Below, piece after piece: positions 27,326-36,328 of a stretch of 52,227 bases of DNA; positions within the stretch are counted from its first letter, which is position 1; each line of letters begins with the position of its first letter. The translations under genes were made by a program, and so were the position numbers. The notes beneath the pieces are model-generated. The model worked only from the letters and a program-made list of their open reading frames with translations, searched no databases and was not told the origin of the DNA. Location of the stretch: contig NZ_NSCM01000035.1 of NCBI RefSeq assembly GCF_003287735.1, forward strand, positions 1 to 52,227, written 5' to 3'. The stretch comes from Photorhabdus bodei (GTDB taxonomy: Bacteria; Pseudomonadota; Gammaproteobacteria; Enterobacterales; Enterobacteriaceae).

Positions 27326-27441
27326 TATACCCGGTTGCCTCTTTGTTGGCTGCACTCGCTCACCCCGGTCACATCGTTATCTATGCTCCCGGGGATTCAC
27401 TCCCTTGCCTTCGCGATGTATCTTGAAATCCATAGGGTATA
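27326..27441 (+). repeat. ERIC element 5 (internally shortened)
   Basis: An ERIC copy of 116 bp bounded by TATACCC and GGGTATA. Relative to the other copies it lacks about 11 bases near the left end (the GTCATCTTTCAAG block), and so is a deletion derivative. It lies between fic and the kinase gene. Confidence 0.88.
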
Positions 27442-27528
27442 TAATTGAAATAGTTTGATGATGACCGAATCTAATGATTTATAATTAATGAATGCAGATG
27501 TTGTTCCGATTCAGTCATCAATTTGGTT

Positions 27529-28473
27529 TTAAGGCTTATACCAGCTTGGCATACTGCGTTTAAATCCTTGATAATCGTGCCAGATCATATTAATACGGTT
27601 AAGGCAATTTTGAATTGTTTTTTCTCCAAATGATTGTGCCCAAAGTAAACTAAAGAAAGCGTTATAGGCGGTATGAAAAGCGATTCTTTTTAAAAACTCT
27701 TGGCTTGGTTGGCCTGCAAAATAACCATCCATTTGTCCATGAACAAATTCCGTGCTATGTAATCGGCTAAATATCATCATCTGACTAAAGTCTTTGGCCG
27801 GATCGCCAAAACGATAACGATTGAAATCAATAACCCACAGTTTATATTTATTATCGATTATCATATTCCCGACATGATAATCACCATGTAAGAACACAGG
27901 GGATACATTATCAAGCAGAGAGAAATTATCCTTTATGAAATCAGTAAAGTCTGCTTCATGAGGGATCTTGATCCCACATTGTTCATACCGGGCCAGTTTT
28001 TCCTGATAAATGTTTTCTGCTTCCTGACGGGGAGAAATGGTTTGAGATGGGATTGTTAATTGATGTATTTTTTTTAAATGTTTTCCTGCTTGTAAACCTG
28101 CTTCATATTGTAATTGTTCATTATGTTGTTCCAGCCAATGAGTAGTATCCTGTCCTTCGATCCAATTTAGTAAAGAATAAACACTCTGGCCGTTGTTGCA
28201 AATGCCAAAATTAATGGGTTCAGACATGGGAATATTTTGTTTAAATAGTTGTTGTGTCCAGAAGAATTCTTGTTTTTTCTTATTTTCTTGGCTGATATCT
28301 GCCAAGCGTAATAACAAATTCTTACCTTGTTTATCAACAACATGGTATTTCTGATCTTTAGACCAGCCGCGATTTTCAGGCTCTATTATCTGCCAGTTTT
28401 CGGCTAATGGGATATCAAATATCATATCTGCACTCCACTGTTGTTGATTAAAGTATAAGGTTGAGAAAGACAT
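27529..28473 (-). CDS. APH-family phosphotransferase
   Basis: The 314-residue protein belongs to the aminoglycoside phosphotransferase / choline kinase-like fold. The catalytic loop is in FLHGDYHVGNMII (HGD-x4-N) and the metal-binding segment in WVIDFNRYRFGDPAKDF. The N-terminal lobe includes YHVVDKQGKNLLLRLADIS. Such proteins phosphorylate small hydroxylated molecules or act as stress kinases; the sequence does not tell which. It lies 55 bases downstream of rdgC on the same strand. No resistance function should be assumed. Confidence 0.82.
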   Translation of the reverse strand: MSFSTLYFNQQQWSADMIFDIPLAENWQIIEPENRGWSKDQKYHVVDKQGKNLLLRLADISQENKKKQEFFWTQQLFKQNIPMSEPINFGICNNGQSVYSLLNWIEGQDTTHWLEQHNEQLQYEAGLQAGKHLKKIHQLTIPSQTISPRQEAENIYQEKLARYEQCGIKIPHEADFTDFIKDNFSLLDNVSPVFLHGDYHVGNMIIDNKYKLWVIDFNRYRFGDPAKDFSQMMIFSRLHSTEFVHGQMDGYFAGQPSQEFLKRIAFHTAYNAFFSLLWAQSFGEKTIQNCLNRINMIWHDYQGFKRSMPSWYKP

Positions 28474-28528
28474 AAGAATACCGCTCTGAAAAATAGTTCA
28501 AAGCGGCAAATAGCATTAAAGGTTGAGG

Positions 28529-29440
28529 TTATTTTTCCGCTTCGCCACCCAGCGCTTCAATGGTATTTTTAATCAGCGCACTCAATTCGCCGGTCATTAG
28601 AATAAAGTCAGCATCAAACCGTTGGGCAAAATCTTCCCGATCAATGTCATCATTTTGTTCACGCAGAGTATCACTGAATTTTATGCGCTTGAAAGCGCCA
28701 TCATCTGACAACATAAATTGAATACGCTCTTCCCAATCGAGCGCCAATTTAGTGACACATTTGCCTGCTTCTATATGGGTGGCGATTTCGTCAGAAACCA
28801 AATCTTGTTTTTTACAACGGATCACGCCACCCTCTTCCAGAATAGCTTTTAATTCAGCTTCATCCATTAAAGCAAAACCTGTCGGTAAATTACCGGAACG
28901 TACCCATTCTGTCAGGGTTAATTCTATCGGGTCTGTAAATGTCAGAGGAACAACAGGTAAAGAACCCAGACTTTTTCTCAATAATGCCAAATTATCTTCG
29001 GCTCGTTTAGCACTGGCAGCGTCAACAATAATTAGATTATTGGCGATATCGATCCAAATATAAGTTTGGCTGAATCGGCTAAATGCCCGTGGTAGCAAGG
29101 TATGTAATATTTCATCTTTCAGAGAGTCTTTCTCTGTTTTTTTAAGTTTGCGATGCTGTTCTCCTTCCAGTTTTTCAATTTTTGCTTGCAGTGCTTGTTT
29201 GATAACAGGTGAAGGCAACATCTTTTCTTCTTTACGGGCGCAAATCAGAATGTGGTTATTCGCGACATGGGTAAAGGCGTCACTGTGTGAACCCATTGGT
29301 GGCACCCAACCTGTTTTCGCCATATCTTGACTGCCACATGGGGTGAATGCTAACGGACTCAATTGTTTTTCCAGTTCATCCGCAGAAAGTGAAATTTCCC
29401 GGTTTAAACGGTAAATCATTAAATTTTTGAACCACAACAT
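28529..29440 (-). CDS. rdgC: recombination-associated protein RdgC
   Basis: RdgC is a nucleoid-associated, ring-shaped DNA-binding protein that limits RecA activity and helps replication fork restart. The 303-residue length equals the E. coli protein, and the N-terminus MLWFKNLMIYRLNR and segments PCGSQDMAKTGWVPPMGSHS, ILHTLLPRAFSRFSQTYIWI and LTEWVRSGNLPTGFALMDEAEL are characteristic. It is upstream of the APH-type kinase gene. Confidence 0.96.
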   Translation of the reverse strand: MLWFKNLMIYRLNREISLSADELEKQLSPLAFTPCGSQDMAKTGWVPPMGSHSDAFTHVANNHILICARKEEKMLPSPVIKQALQAKIEKLEGEQHRKLKKTEKDSLKDEILHTLLPRAFSRFSQTYIWIDIANNLIIVDAASAKRAEDNLALLRKSLGSLPVVPLTFTDPIELTLTEWVRSGNLPTGFALMDEAELKAILEEGGVIRCKKQDLVSDEIATHIEAGKCVTKLALDWEERIQFMLSDDGAFKRIKFSDTLREQNDDIDREDFAQRFDADFILMTGELSALIKNTIEALGGEAEK

Positions 29441-29564
29441 AAAATTACCCCATATTTTTGCTCAATGAATCGGTGAGCATGACCAACATAAGGTAGCATG
29501 ATAGCGAATCACAGGGATAAGCCCTAGTATCTTGTATCAATTATCCTGATTGATGACTTTATTA

Positions 29565-29691
29565 TATACCCTATGGATTTCAAGATGCATCGCGACGGCA
29601 AGGGAGAGAATCCCCGGGAGCATAGGTAACTATGTGACTGGGGTGAGCGAGTGCAGCCAACAAAGAGGCAACTTGAAAGATAACGGGTATA
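29565..29691 (-). repeat. ERIC element 6
   Basis: A 127-bp ERIC copy in the orientation of copy 4, between rdgC and the LysRS-ALDH fusion gene. Past it, at 29709-29734, GCCGT and ACGGC form a short hairpin that could terminate the fusion gene, but no T-run follows. Confidence 0.92.
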
Positions 29692-29776
29692 TTTAAACGC
29701 GGAGACACGCCGTGCTTACTTATGAAAGTACGGCGCTGTCAGGTCATCCGTCGAAGTGAGGACTTACCGGAGTAGC

Positions 29777-32659
29777 TTAAATTCCCGCTTGAACACAGTG
29801 GTGCTTTTCACTCTTTGGCGTGGGAAGGGTATCAAAGGGTTCAATTAAATAATGGTATATATCACGTTGTGGCAACGTACTGCCGCTAATCCTATTACCT
29901 TCATACCAAAGGCATGAAGCCGCCGGCCCTTGACCACCATAGGGAAGATAACCGTGTTCTTCCAGATGTAAATCAGTATTACTCAGAATACTATCTGGCA
30001 AGTGAAGGCGTTCGCTGAGTTGATGATGGATATAGTCACTGGTACCAAACAAAGATATATACATAGCATTAGCAGAATACAAAGGATCAGAAAAATAATG
30101 GATTAAATCTTGATCCTGATAATATCTTTGTAAGAAGAACACAGGGGCAAAAAATTCTTTATAATTGCCACCTAATGATAATTCTTTCTCGAAAACCGTT
30201 GGTTTTATCATGCCATTGATGGGATTAACTTCTCCTCCATAGGTGCAATAGGGTCTATTTACTTTAAATACTGAAGCAATTTTTATACTGTGATCAATAT
30301 CGCTATTGGGACCGACAATATTTTTATAGTCACTATAAGGGCCAACTCTATCTTCAATGTTCTTCAAATCAGAGATTAATCGTTGCTTGAATAAATCGTA
30401 TATATCATTGTGTACTAATATGGCGTTTGGACCAGCGCAATCCTGCCCTTGATTGTAAAGAACAACTCGTTTTGCACTTTCAACAGCCAGATTAATGTCT
30501 GCATCTTTTGAGATAATAAGTGGGTTATGACCGGCACCATTAAGAATAAATAAGGTGTTTTTTCTGAAATGTTTACGGACTTTGAGCGCATTCTCTGGTG
30601 TTCCAGTAAAGATTACTGCATCAGTTATTTTTACGCGTTGACTTAAAAATAACTCTTTATCTTCATAAGAAATAGATAATGTTGGAGAAAATTTGGATAA
30701 ATTAATAACCTGCTCAAATTTTTTGTAATCTGTATGCATTGCTGTCGGGGGGCGTATGCACACGTTTTCTGCCATAAGTGAAGGGATAAAACCAAAACAT
30801 ACGGAAGCGTAAATGGGTTGGTTAAGCGGGAGGAATGATGTCACACCATAAATTTTCTTTTTGAAATATTCTCTGTTGTTCTCAATATTATTCAAGACAT
30901 CTATTGAACGGAGAATTTCATCTTCGGTGACGTTTTTACATTGATAGTCAGAGAGTGCTTCAACTAACGCCTCACTATTCTTCTGTAAAGCAGAGGAAAG
31001 TTCATCACATTTTTTCCTGATTTCGGTGAAATTAATTTTACTGTATAACTTAGTCATATATGTTTTGTTCTCCTCGATGCTATTGTTTATTAATCTCTCT
31101 TTTTGAGATTTTTTAATTTCATTGTTAACGATATTTTCCTCATTTTTTTGGTATGAGTTTTTATATGGGTTGTTAAAATGGGTTAAAACATGCTGCATGC
31201 AATTTAAATCTAACCATGTTTTAATTCGTGGGCCTTTGGTATCACCAAATAACCCTCGGTAGAGCAGAGGCCATATTTGGGATGATTTATCATCTGAAAA
31301 ATGGTCTTCATATGTACTGATTATATGCTGGAAAAGTTGATCCTTAGTGGATATTTCTCCTGAACTGATTGAGTTGGCAATGGCTGAGAAATACTTTTCT
31401 TCTTTAATGTTTTGTAATCCTTGATTTTCATTTTTACATGTCCTGATATAATAATTATAACTTATTTCCAACTCCTGATCTGAAATGGACTCTCCCGGTT
31501 TTTTATAGCGATTCAGAAAATTTTTAGCCGCGAGTTTATTTGCTGGTTTTGACGCGTGTAATATTCTTGCTATCTTCGAAAAAGATAGTCTTTTTCCATC
31601 TTTTTGCGAAATATTAACTTGATCATTGAGATGTGGTGCCAGCGCGACATAAAATTTAGACGATCTCTGTGGCTCTTTTGAGAGGTAAGTGCGAATTGCA
31701 TCTCGTGTAAGCAGATGGCGAATATCATCTAAAGAGAAACTATTTCCTTTCGATTTCGATATTTTTTTACCTGAATCATCAAGGAAAAGCCCATATTTGT
31801 AAAAACGTGGAATTGGCCTGTCTAATGCTCCCGCGATCTGGCGAGCAACATCGGCAGAAGCCAGCAAATCTTCACCATGCATTTCAAAATGAATGTTTCT
31901 GGCAAGGAGGCGCATACCCCAGTCTGCTTTCCACTGAAGTTTAGATTTACCGTTTAGTACCGAAATAGTTTGCTCTTGATCCAATATTTCATTTTTATAG
32001 AACTCCCGAATTTCTACGCCATATTCATAACCGGGTTTATTAATGACTTCATCGCCAGGTATGTAATAGGTTATTTCTCCTGATGCAGGGTTCACGTCGG
32101 TTACTATAATATGTTCCAGTACGGTGCCAGTTCTTTCAGAAATGGGCATGATCATGCTGTAGGTTCTTTGTCTTAAAGATCCAGTAGATTCCTTGCATAT
32201 TTGGTTTAGCACCAAAAAATTTTGTAGGAATAGTTTGATTTCGTCATTGTAATCGCCATTTTGATAGGCTAGAGAGTTTCTGACTAGCTGACACTCTATT
32301 TCGTATTCTGTGGCGAGCTTCATGAGTTGATATTCCGCCATTTCAGAGAATGACGGGAAATTTCCGAAAGGGTCCGGCACCTTGCTTATCGGTTGGCCTA
32401 GATAAGGCGTTAATTGTTCAGCATTTGGAATATTCAAAGGCACTTTTCTGAAAGGGTCCAAATCATCTGAAATGAGATAAAAATTAACTGTTCTGCCTAC
32501 TTTCTCCAATTCGGTTTTGATGAGATTGGCTCGGAGGATTTCACAAAGGGTTCCTATGTGTGGAAGCCCTGTTGGTCCAAAACCCGCTTCGATATTGATT
32601 GATTCCTCGTATGGTATAGCCTGATTAATTTCGAGGGCTTCCTTGACATACCATTTCAT
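29777..32659 (-). CDS. class I lysyl-tRNA synthetase fused to an aldehyde dehydrogenase-like domain
   Basis: This 960-residue protein has two enzyme parts. Residues 1 to about 500 match class I lysyl-tRNA synthetase of the alphaproteobacterial/archaeal type: signature GLPHIGTLCEIL (HIGH motif at 34-37), FYLISDDLDPFRKVP, KISKSKGN (KMSKS motif, 299-303) and the C-terminal YRGLFGDTKGPRIKTW. After a charged linker (about 500-540) comes an ALDH-fold region: cofactor motif GVTSFLPLNQPIYASV...IRPPTA near 605-640, then FTGTPENALKV, and the catalytic cysteine Cys741 in NQGQDCAGPNAILVH. The usual general-base Glu (LELGG) is replaced by FILNGAG, as in ALDH-fold acyl reductases. A strong GGAGG precedes the ATG. 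No partner gene is adjacent. Both folds are seen directly; the joint reaction is unknown. Confidence 0.85.
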   Translation of the reverse strand: MKWYVKEALEINQAIPYEESINIEAGFGPTGLPHIGTLCEILRANLIKTELEKVGRTVNFYLISDDLDPFRKVPLNIPNAEQLTPYLGQPISKVPDPFGNFPSFSEMAEYQLMKLATEYEIECQLVRNSLAYQNGDYNDEIKLFLQNFLVLNQICKESTGSLRQRTYSMIMPISERTGTVLEHIIVTDVNPASGEITYYIPGDEVINKPGYEYGVEIREFYKNEILDQEQTISVLNGKSKLQWKADWGMRLLARNIHFEMHGEDLLASADVARQIAGALDRPIPRFYKYGLFLDDSGKKISKSKGNSFSLDDIRHLLTRDAIRTYLSKEPQRSSKFYVALAPHLNDQVNISQKDGKRLSFSKIARILHASKPANKLAAKNFLNRYKKPGESISDQELEISYNYYIRTCKNENQGLQNIKEEKYFSAIANSISSGEISTKDQLFQHIISTYEDHFSDDKSSQIWPLLYRGLFGDTKGPRIKTWLDLNCMQHVLTHFNNPYKNSYQKNEENIVNNEIKKSQKERLINNSIEENKTYMTKLYSKINFTEIRKKCDELSSALQKNSEALVEALSDYQCKNVTEDEILRSIDVLNNIENNREYFKKKIYGVTSFLPLNQPIYASVCFGFIPSLMAENVCIRPPTAMHTDYKKFEQVINLSKFSPTLSISYEDKELFLSQRVKITDAVIFTGTPENALKVRKHFRKNTLFILNGAGHNPLIISKDADINLAVESAKRVVLYNQGQDCAGPNAILVHNDIYDLFKQRLISDLKNIEDRVGPYSDYKNIVGPNSDIDHSIKIASVFKVNRPYCTYGGEVNPINGMIKPTVFEKELSLGGNYKEFFAPVFFLQRYYQDQDLIHYFSDPLYSANAMYISLFGTSDYIHHQLSERLHLPDSILSNTDLHLEEHGYLPYGGQGPAASCLWYEGNRISGSTLPQRDIYHYLIEPFDTLPTPKSEKHHCVQAGI

Positions 32660-33987
32660 TTGCAGTTACCTCCATCATAATGTTTTGATTATTTTAGGGT
32701 TAATGGTGATGAATAAAGACAGTAGAGGTGTTATTAACTTGTCAGGAAATCCTCAGTAATCCTGATGAGAAAAAATGCTTTAAAAATGTTATATTATTTT
32801 ATATTTTTTGTTTTGACGTCAGCGATTAACCTTAAAATCTCTTTAAAATTAATGAATAGTTAACGCGAGTTCTAGCTAATTAACTATTACTACAATCAAT
32901 TATTGCTATAAACTTATTCTAAGTTCTTTCGGCTCTACGAGAGTGCTGAAATGATAAGGTTCAATGATATTCTTTATAATGTTAAATAAAATTAATGTAA
33001 TTATTGTTTCTGGTCAAGAGGGGAACATAAATTTTTTTATTTTCTCTTCATTGCTGAATTGAGTGAGATAGTGGGGGCGATGGATGAATGTGTCATGCTG
33101 ATCAGAAAAGTCGTTTATAGTCATTCTAGTGGTATCAAAGTTATTGATAAATTATTTTTCTTTTAAATCAGTATGATAATTAATTTTTATATTTTGTTTG
33201 TAAATTAATTTATTATTTTTGTTTTATTTTAAAAGATAAAGGGTATTTTTGCTTTTTATAATATTTGAAATATATTTCTATATTTTACAAGGAATAATTT
33301 TAATTAATTTTAGAGGTTTGTTTTATATAAAATTAATAACATTTTTTTTATGACTTTTAATATTTTCTTATTTTATAATTAAAATCAATTTATATTTAAA
33401 TTAATTATTAAAGTTTTAATGTTTAAATTGTTTTTTTTATAAATAATGTAATTAATAAAATTAAAAAGATAAAGTTACCTGATGATGTGATTATTATCAC
33501 AAATAATTTTAATTATTTGTTTGTTTAACGATGTAATTGTGCATTTTATCACGAAAATGATTTTTGTGTTTATTTATTATATGGTTACAGTAGATTGTTT
33601 GGTTGAAGGTTATATCAAAAAATTGAAATTTTAATAGAATCACTCATTTTTAATTAAAAGTGTTCATCATTATAACCTAAATTAACGATTATTTTTTAAT
33701 TAAAAACCATAAAAGTTTATATAAGGAAACCATAATATGGATGATAATTGATTGCTCGAAAATATTTACAATTTGTTAACAAGTTTGTTTTATACGGTAA
33801 TATTATGAGCGGTATTTATTAGCCTGAATATTTTACCGGCTCAATGGAATAGAGAGGTTTTTGTCCAGAAATAAAGCTAATAATTAAATACAAAGCATTG
33901 TAGATATTTTATTCTTACTTAACTTAAATTAAACCGTATTAAAGGTGGCTAGAGGGCCGGTTTTACTGTGTTAGTGTTATAGGAGGA
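32660..33987. other. 1.3-kb AT-rich gene-poor region
   Basis: This stretch between the divergent LysRS-ALDH and cpdB genes is very AT-rich, especially 33130-33480. I see no ORF that I can support; only tiny readings with no clear ribosome sites. It should hold the promoter of the fusion gene near its left end. A perfect CRP-type palindrome lies at 33486-33501. Confidence 0.6.
33486..33501. promoter_or_regulatory. perfect CRP-type palindrome
   Basis: TGTGATTATTATCACA has both half-sites TGTGA and TCACA exact with the 6-base spacing of CRP sites. It is about 800 bases upstream of cpdB and about 830 bases from the fusion gene start, so the controlled promoter is unclear; a small transcript in the gap or the broken gene at 33988 is possible. 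Confidence 0.6.
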
Positions 33988-34227
33988 GTGAGATCTTGGC
34001 AAAGTGGTATGTCTGCGAGTGACTCTTTGCGTGATAAAAATGCAGGCACCCTAACTATAAAAAAACAGATTTATCTTGTTGGTTGAGATAAACGTTTTGC
34101 AATTTCTCAGTACAATAGCCTGAATTTGTTCGTTGAAGCGGCATATGATGATGCGCACAGCGACAATCCAGCTTATGAAAATAAAAAACAGATGATTGTG
34201 GAAATCGACGCTCATCTGTACTTGTAA
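33988..34227 (+). pseudogene. small broken gene with in-frame TGA upstream of cpdB
   Basis: One reading frame from a GTG at 33988 gives MRSWQSGMSASDSLRDKN and on to QIYLVG, a TGA at 34084-34086, then continues in the same frame as DKRFAISQYNSLNLFVEAAY through NKKQMIVEIDAHLYL to a TAA at 34225. The second half has coding-like composition and no start codon of its own in good context. I do not recognise the family. It looks like the remnant of a gene of about 80 codons. The true start is uncertain; AGGAGG at 33981 is too close to the GTG and could instead serve the TTG at 33996 in another frame. Confidence 0.4.
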
Positions 34228-34289
34228 GTTGACAGTTAAAGGAGAGCTGATTTTGAGTCCTCCTAAACTACCTAAAAAAGAGGTGTGAA

Positions 34290-36266
34290 ATGGTTAACAA
34301 TGTGTTGAAAGTCTCCACATTAACCTTATTGGTCGCATGTAATGTCCATGCTGAAACAGTTGATTTGCGGGTAATGGAAACATCTGATGTTCACAGTAAC
34401 CTGATTGATTTTGATTACTTTAAGGATAAACCTACAGAACAATTTGGTTTGATACGCACAGCGAGTTTAATTAAAGCAGCCAAAGCAGAAGCCTCTAACT
34501 CCATTCTGGTCGATAACGGTGATTTGATTCAAGGTAGCCCACTGGCTGATTACGTGGCCGCAAAAGGCCTTAAAAAAGGGGGATCTCATCCAGCACATCA
34601 GTTAATGAATACAATGGGTTATACCGTGGGTAACTTTGGTAACCACGAGTTTAACTTTGGTTTGGATTATCTGAAAAAAGCCATTGCCGGTGCGAAGTTC
34701 CCTTATATCAATGCCAACATCATGGATGCGAAAACCGGTAAGAACTATTTCACCCCCTATATTATTGTTGATACGCCGGTAAAAGACCGGGAGGGTAAGA
34801 ATCATACCATCAAGATTGGCTATATCGGTTTTGTACCGCCACAAATTGTTATCTGGGATAAGGTCAATCTGGATGGGAAAGTTGTCGTTAACGATATCAC
34901 TGAAACCGCGAAAAAATTTGTTCCTCAAATGAAAAAAGCGGGGGCAGATTTGATTATTGCTATTCCTCACTCCGGCTTTTCCAAGGAGCCTTATAAGGCA
35001 ATGGCTGAGAACTCGGTTTATTACTTGAGTGAAGTTAAAGGTATTGATGCGATTATGTTTGGTCACTCACACGGTGTGTTTCCAAGTAAAGAATTTGCAG
35101 ACATTAAAGGCGTTGATGTTGCTAAAGGTACGGTTAACGGTATTCCGGCTGTTATGCCCGGCCAATGGGGTGATCATTTAGGTGTTGTTGATATGGTTAT
35201 CGACAACGGGGGTGGGGCATGGAAAGTGACGGAAGCAAAAGCGGAAGTGCGCCCGATTTATGACAAAGTGAATAAAAAGGCACTGGTTGAGCGTGATAGT
35301 GAGTTGGCAAAAATTATCGGGCAAGCTCATCAGGGGACGCGGGGTTTTGTCGGTAAATTGATTGGCAAAGCGTCTGCCAATATGTATAGCTATTTGGCTT
35401 TGATTCAAAGTGACCCGACAGTGCAGATTGTGAATGATGCACAAGCCGATTACACGCGGCGTTTTATTCAAGGTGATCCCGATTTAGCAGATATTCCTGT
35501 TCTGGCCGCTGCGGCACCATTCAAAGTTGGCGGGCGTAAAAATGCACCTTCAGAGTTTATTGAAGTTGAAAAAGGTGATTTAACCTTTCGTAACGCAGCA
35601 GATTTGTATCTCTATTCCAATACACTGGCTGTTGTGAAGGTCACTGGCGCTGATGTGATTGAATGGTTGGAGTGTTCGGCCGGCATGTATAACCAGATTG
35701 ATCCAAATTCAACTCAGCCGCAGTATCTGTTGAATTGGAGCGGTTTTCGTACTTATAACTTCGACATGATAAGTGGCGTGAATTATAAGATTGATCTGAC
35801 TCAGCCCGCTAAATACGACGTTGATTGCCAGATCATCAATCAAGGGGCGAATCGTATCAAAGAGCTGACTTACCAAGGTAAACCGATCGATCCTCACGCT
35901 AAATTTCTCATTGCTACCAATAACTACCGCGCCTATGGTGGTAAATTTGCCGGCACAGGCGAAGATCACATTGCATTCGCTTCACCGGATGAGAACCGCG
36001 CTATTTTGGCTGCTTACATTGCCAAAATGTCTAAACAGAAAGGGATAGTAGCGACCAAAGCAGAGAATAACTGGTCGATTATGCCAATCAAAACTGACAA
36101 GAAATTGGATATCCGTTTCGAAACGTCTCCAAGTGAGAAAGCGGCGAAATTCATCAAAGCATTTTCTCAATATCCCGTGAAATATTTGGAAAATGATGAG
36201 ATCGGTTTTGCCGTGTATCAAATTGATTTGACTGAAAAAAATAATTTTAATAGTCGCCTGCCTTAA
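34290..36266 (+). CDS. cpdB: 2',3'-cyclic-nucleotide 2'-phosphodiesterase / 3'-nucleotidase CpdB
   Basis: CpdB is a periplasmic enzyme that opens 2',3'-cyclic nucleotides to 3'-nucleotides and then removes the 3'-phosphate, letting cells use RNA breakdown products. The 658-residue protein begins with a signal peptide (cleavage likely after VHA, residue 21), followed by the metallophosphatase domain (METSDVHSNLIDFDYF, GNFGNHEFNFGLDYL, IMFGHSHGVFP) and the 5'-nucleotidase C-terminal domain (TNNYRAYGGKFAG, GEDHIAFASPDENR). GAGGTG precedes the ATG. It is followed on the same strand by an RNase I gene whose product makes its substrate. Confidence 0.96.
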   Translation: MVNNVLKVSTLTLLVACNVHAETVDLRVMETSDVHSNLIDFDYFKDKPTEQFGLIRTASLIKAAKAEASNSILVDNGDLIQGSPLADYVAAKGLKKGGSHPAHQLMNTMGYTVGNFGNHEFNFGLDYLKKAIAGAKFPYINANIMDAKTGKNYFTPYIIVDTPVKDREGKNHTIKIGYIGFVPPQIVIWDKVNLDGKVVVNDITETAKKFVPQMKKAGADLIIAIPHSGFSKEPYKAMAENSVYYLSEVKGIDAIMFGHSHGVFPSKEFADIKGVDVAKGTVNGIPAVMPGQWGDHLGVVDMVIDNGGGAWKVTEAKAEVRPIYDKVNKKALVERDSELAKIIGQAHQGTRGFVGKLIGKASANMYSYLALIQSDPTVQIVNDAQADYTRRFIQGDPDLADIPVLAAAAPFKVGGRKNAPSEFIEVEKGDLTFRNAADLYLYSNTLAVVKVTGADVIEWLECSAGMYNQIDPNSTQPQYLLNWSGFRTYNFDMISGVNYKIDLTQPAKYDVDCQIINQGANRIKELTYQGKPIDPHAKFLIATNNYRAYGGKFAGTGEDHIAFASPDENRAILAAYIAKMSKQKGIVATKAENNWSIMPIKTDKKLDIRFETSPSEKAAKFIKAFSQYPVKYLENDEIGFAVYQIDLTEKNNFNSRLP

Positions 36267-36285
36267 TTTTGGCAGGTTTTTGTTT
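36257..36285 (+). terminator. terminator overlapping the cpdB stop
   Basis: CCTGCC (36257-36262) pairs with GGCAGG (36271-36276) and runs into TTTTTGTTTG. The stem begins inside the last cpdB codons. It suggests that rna, 62 bases further on, depends on read-through or its own promoter. Confidence 0.75.
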
Positions 36286-36328
36286 GTTTACCATCAACAG
36301 GGAAATAATTTCCCATAAAGGAATTAAG

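Noticed and set aside
33080..33175. 28-codon frame in the AT-rich gap
   Set aside because: Too short, low complexity end, and no supporting context.
33988..34227. In-frame TGA read as selenocysteine
   Set aside because: No SECIS-like hairpin was evident just after the TGA and no selenoprotein family is recognised; a pseudogene or two tiny frames is simpler.
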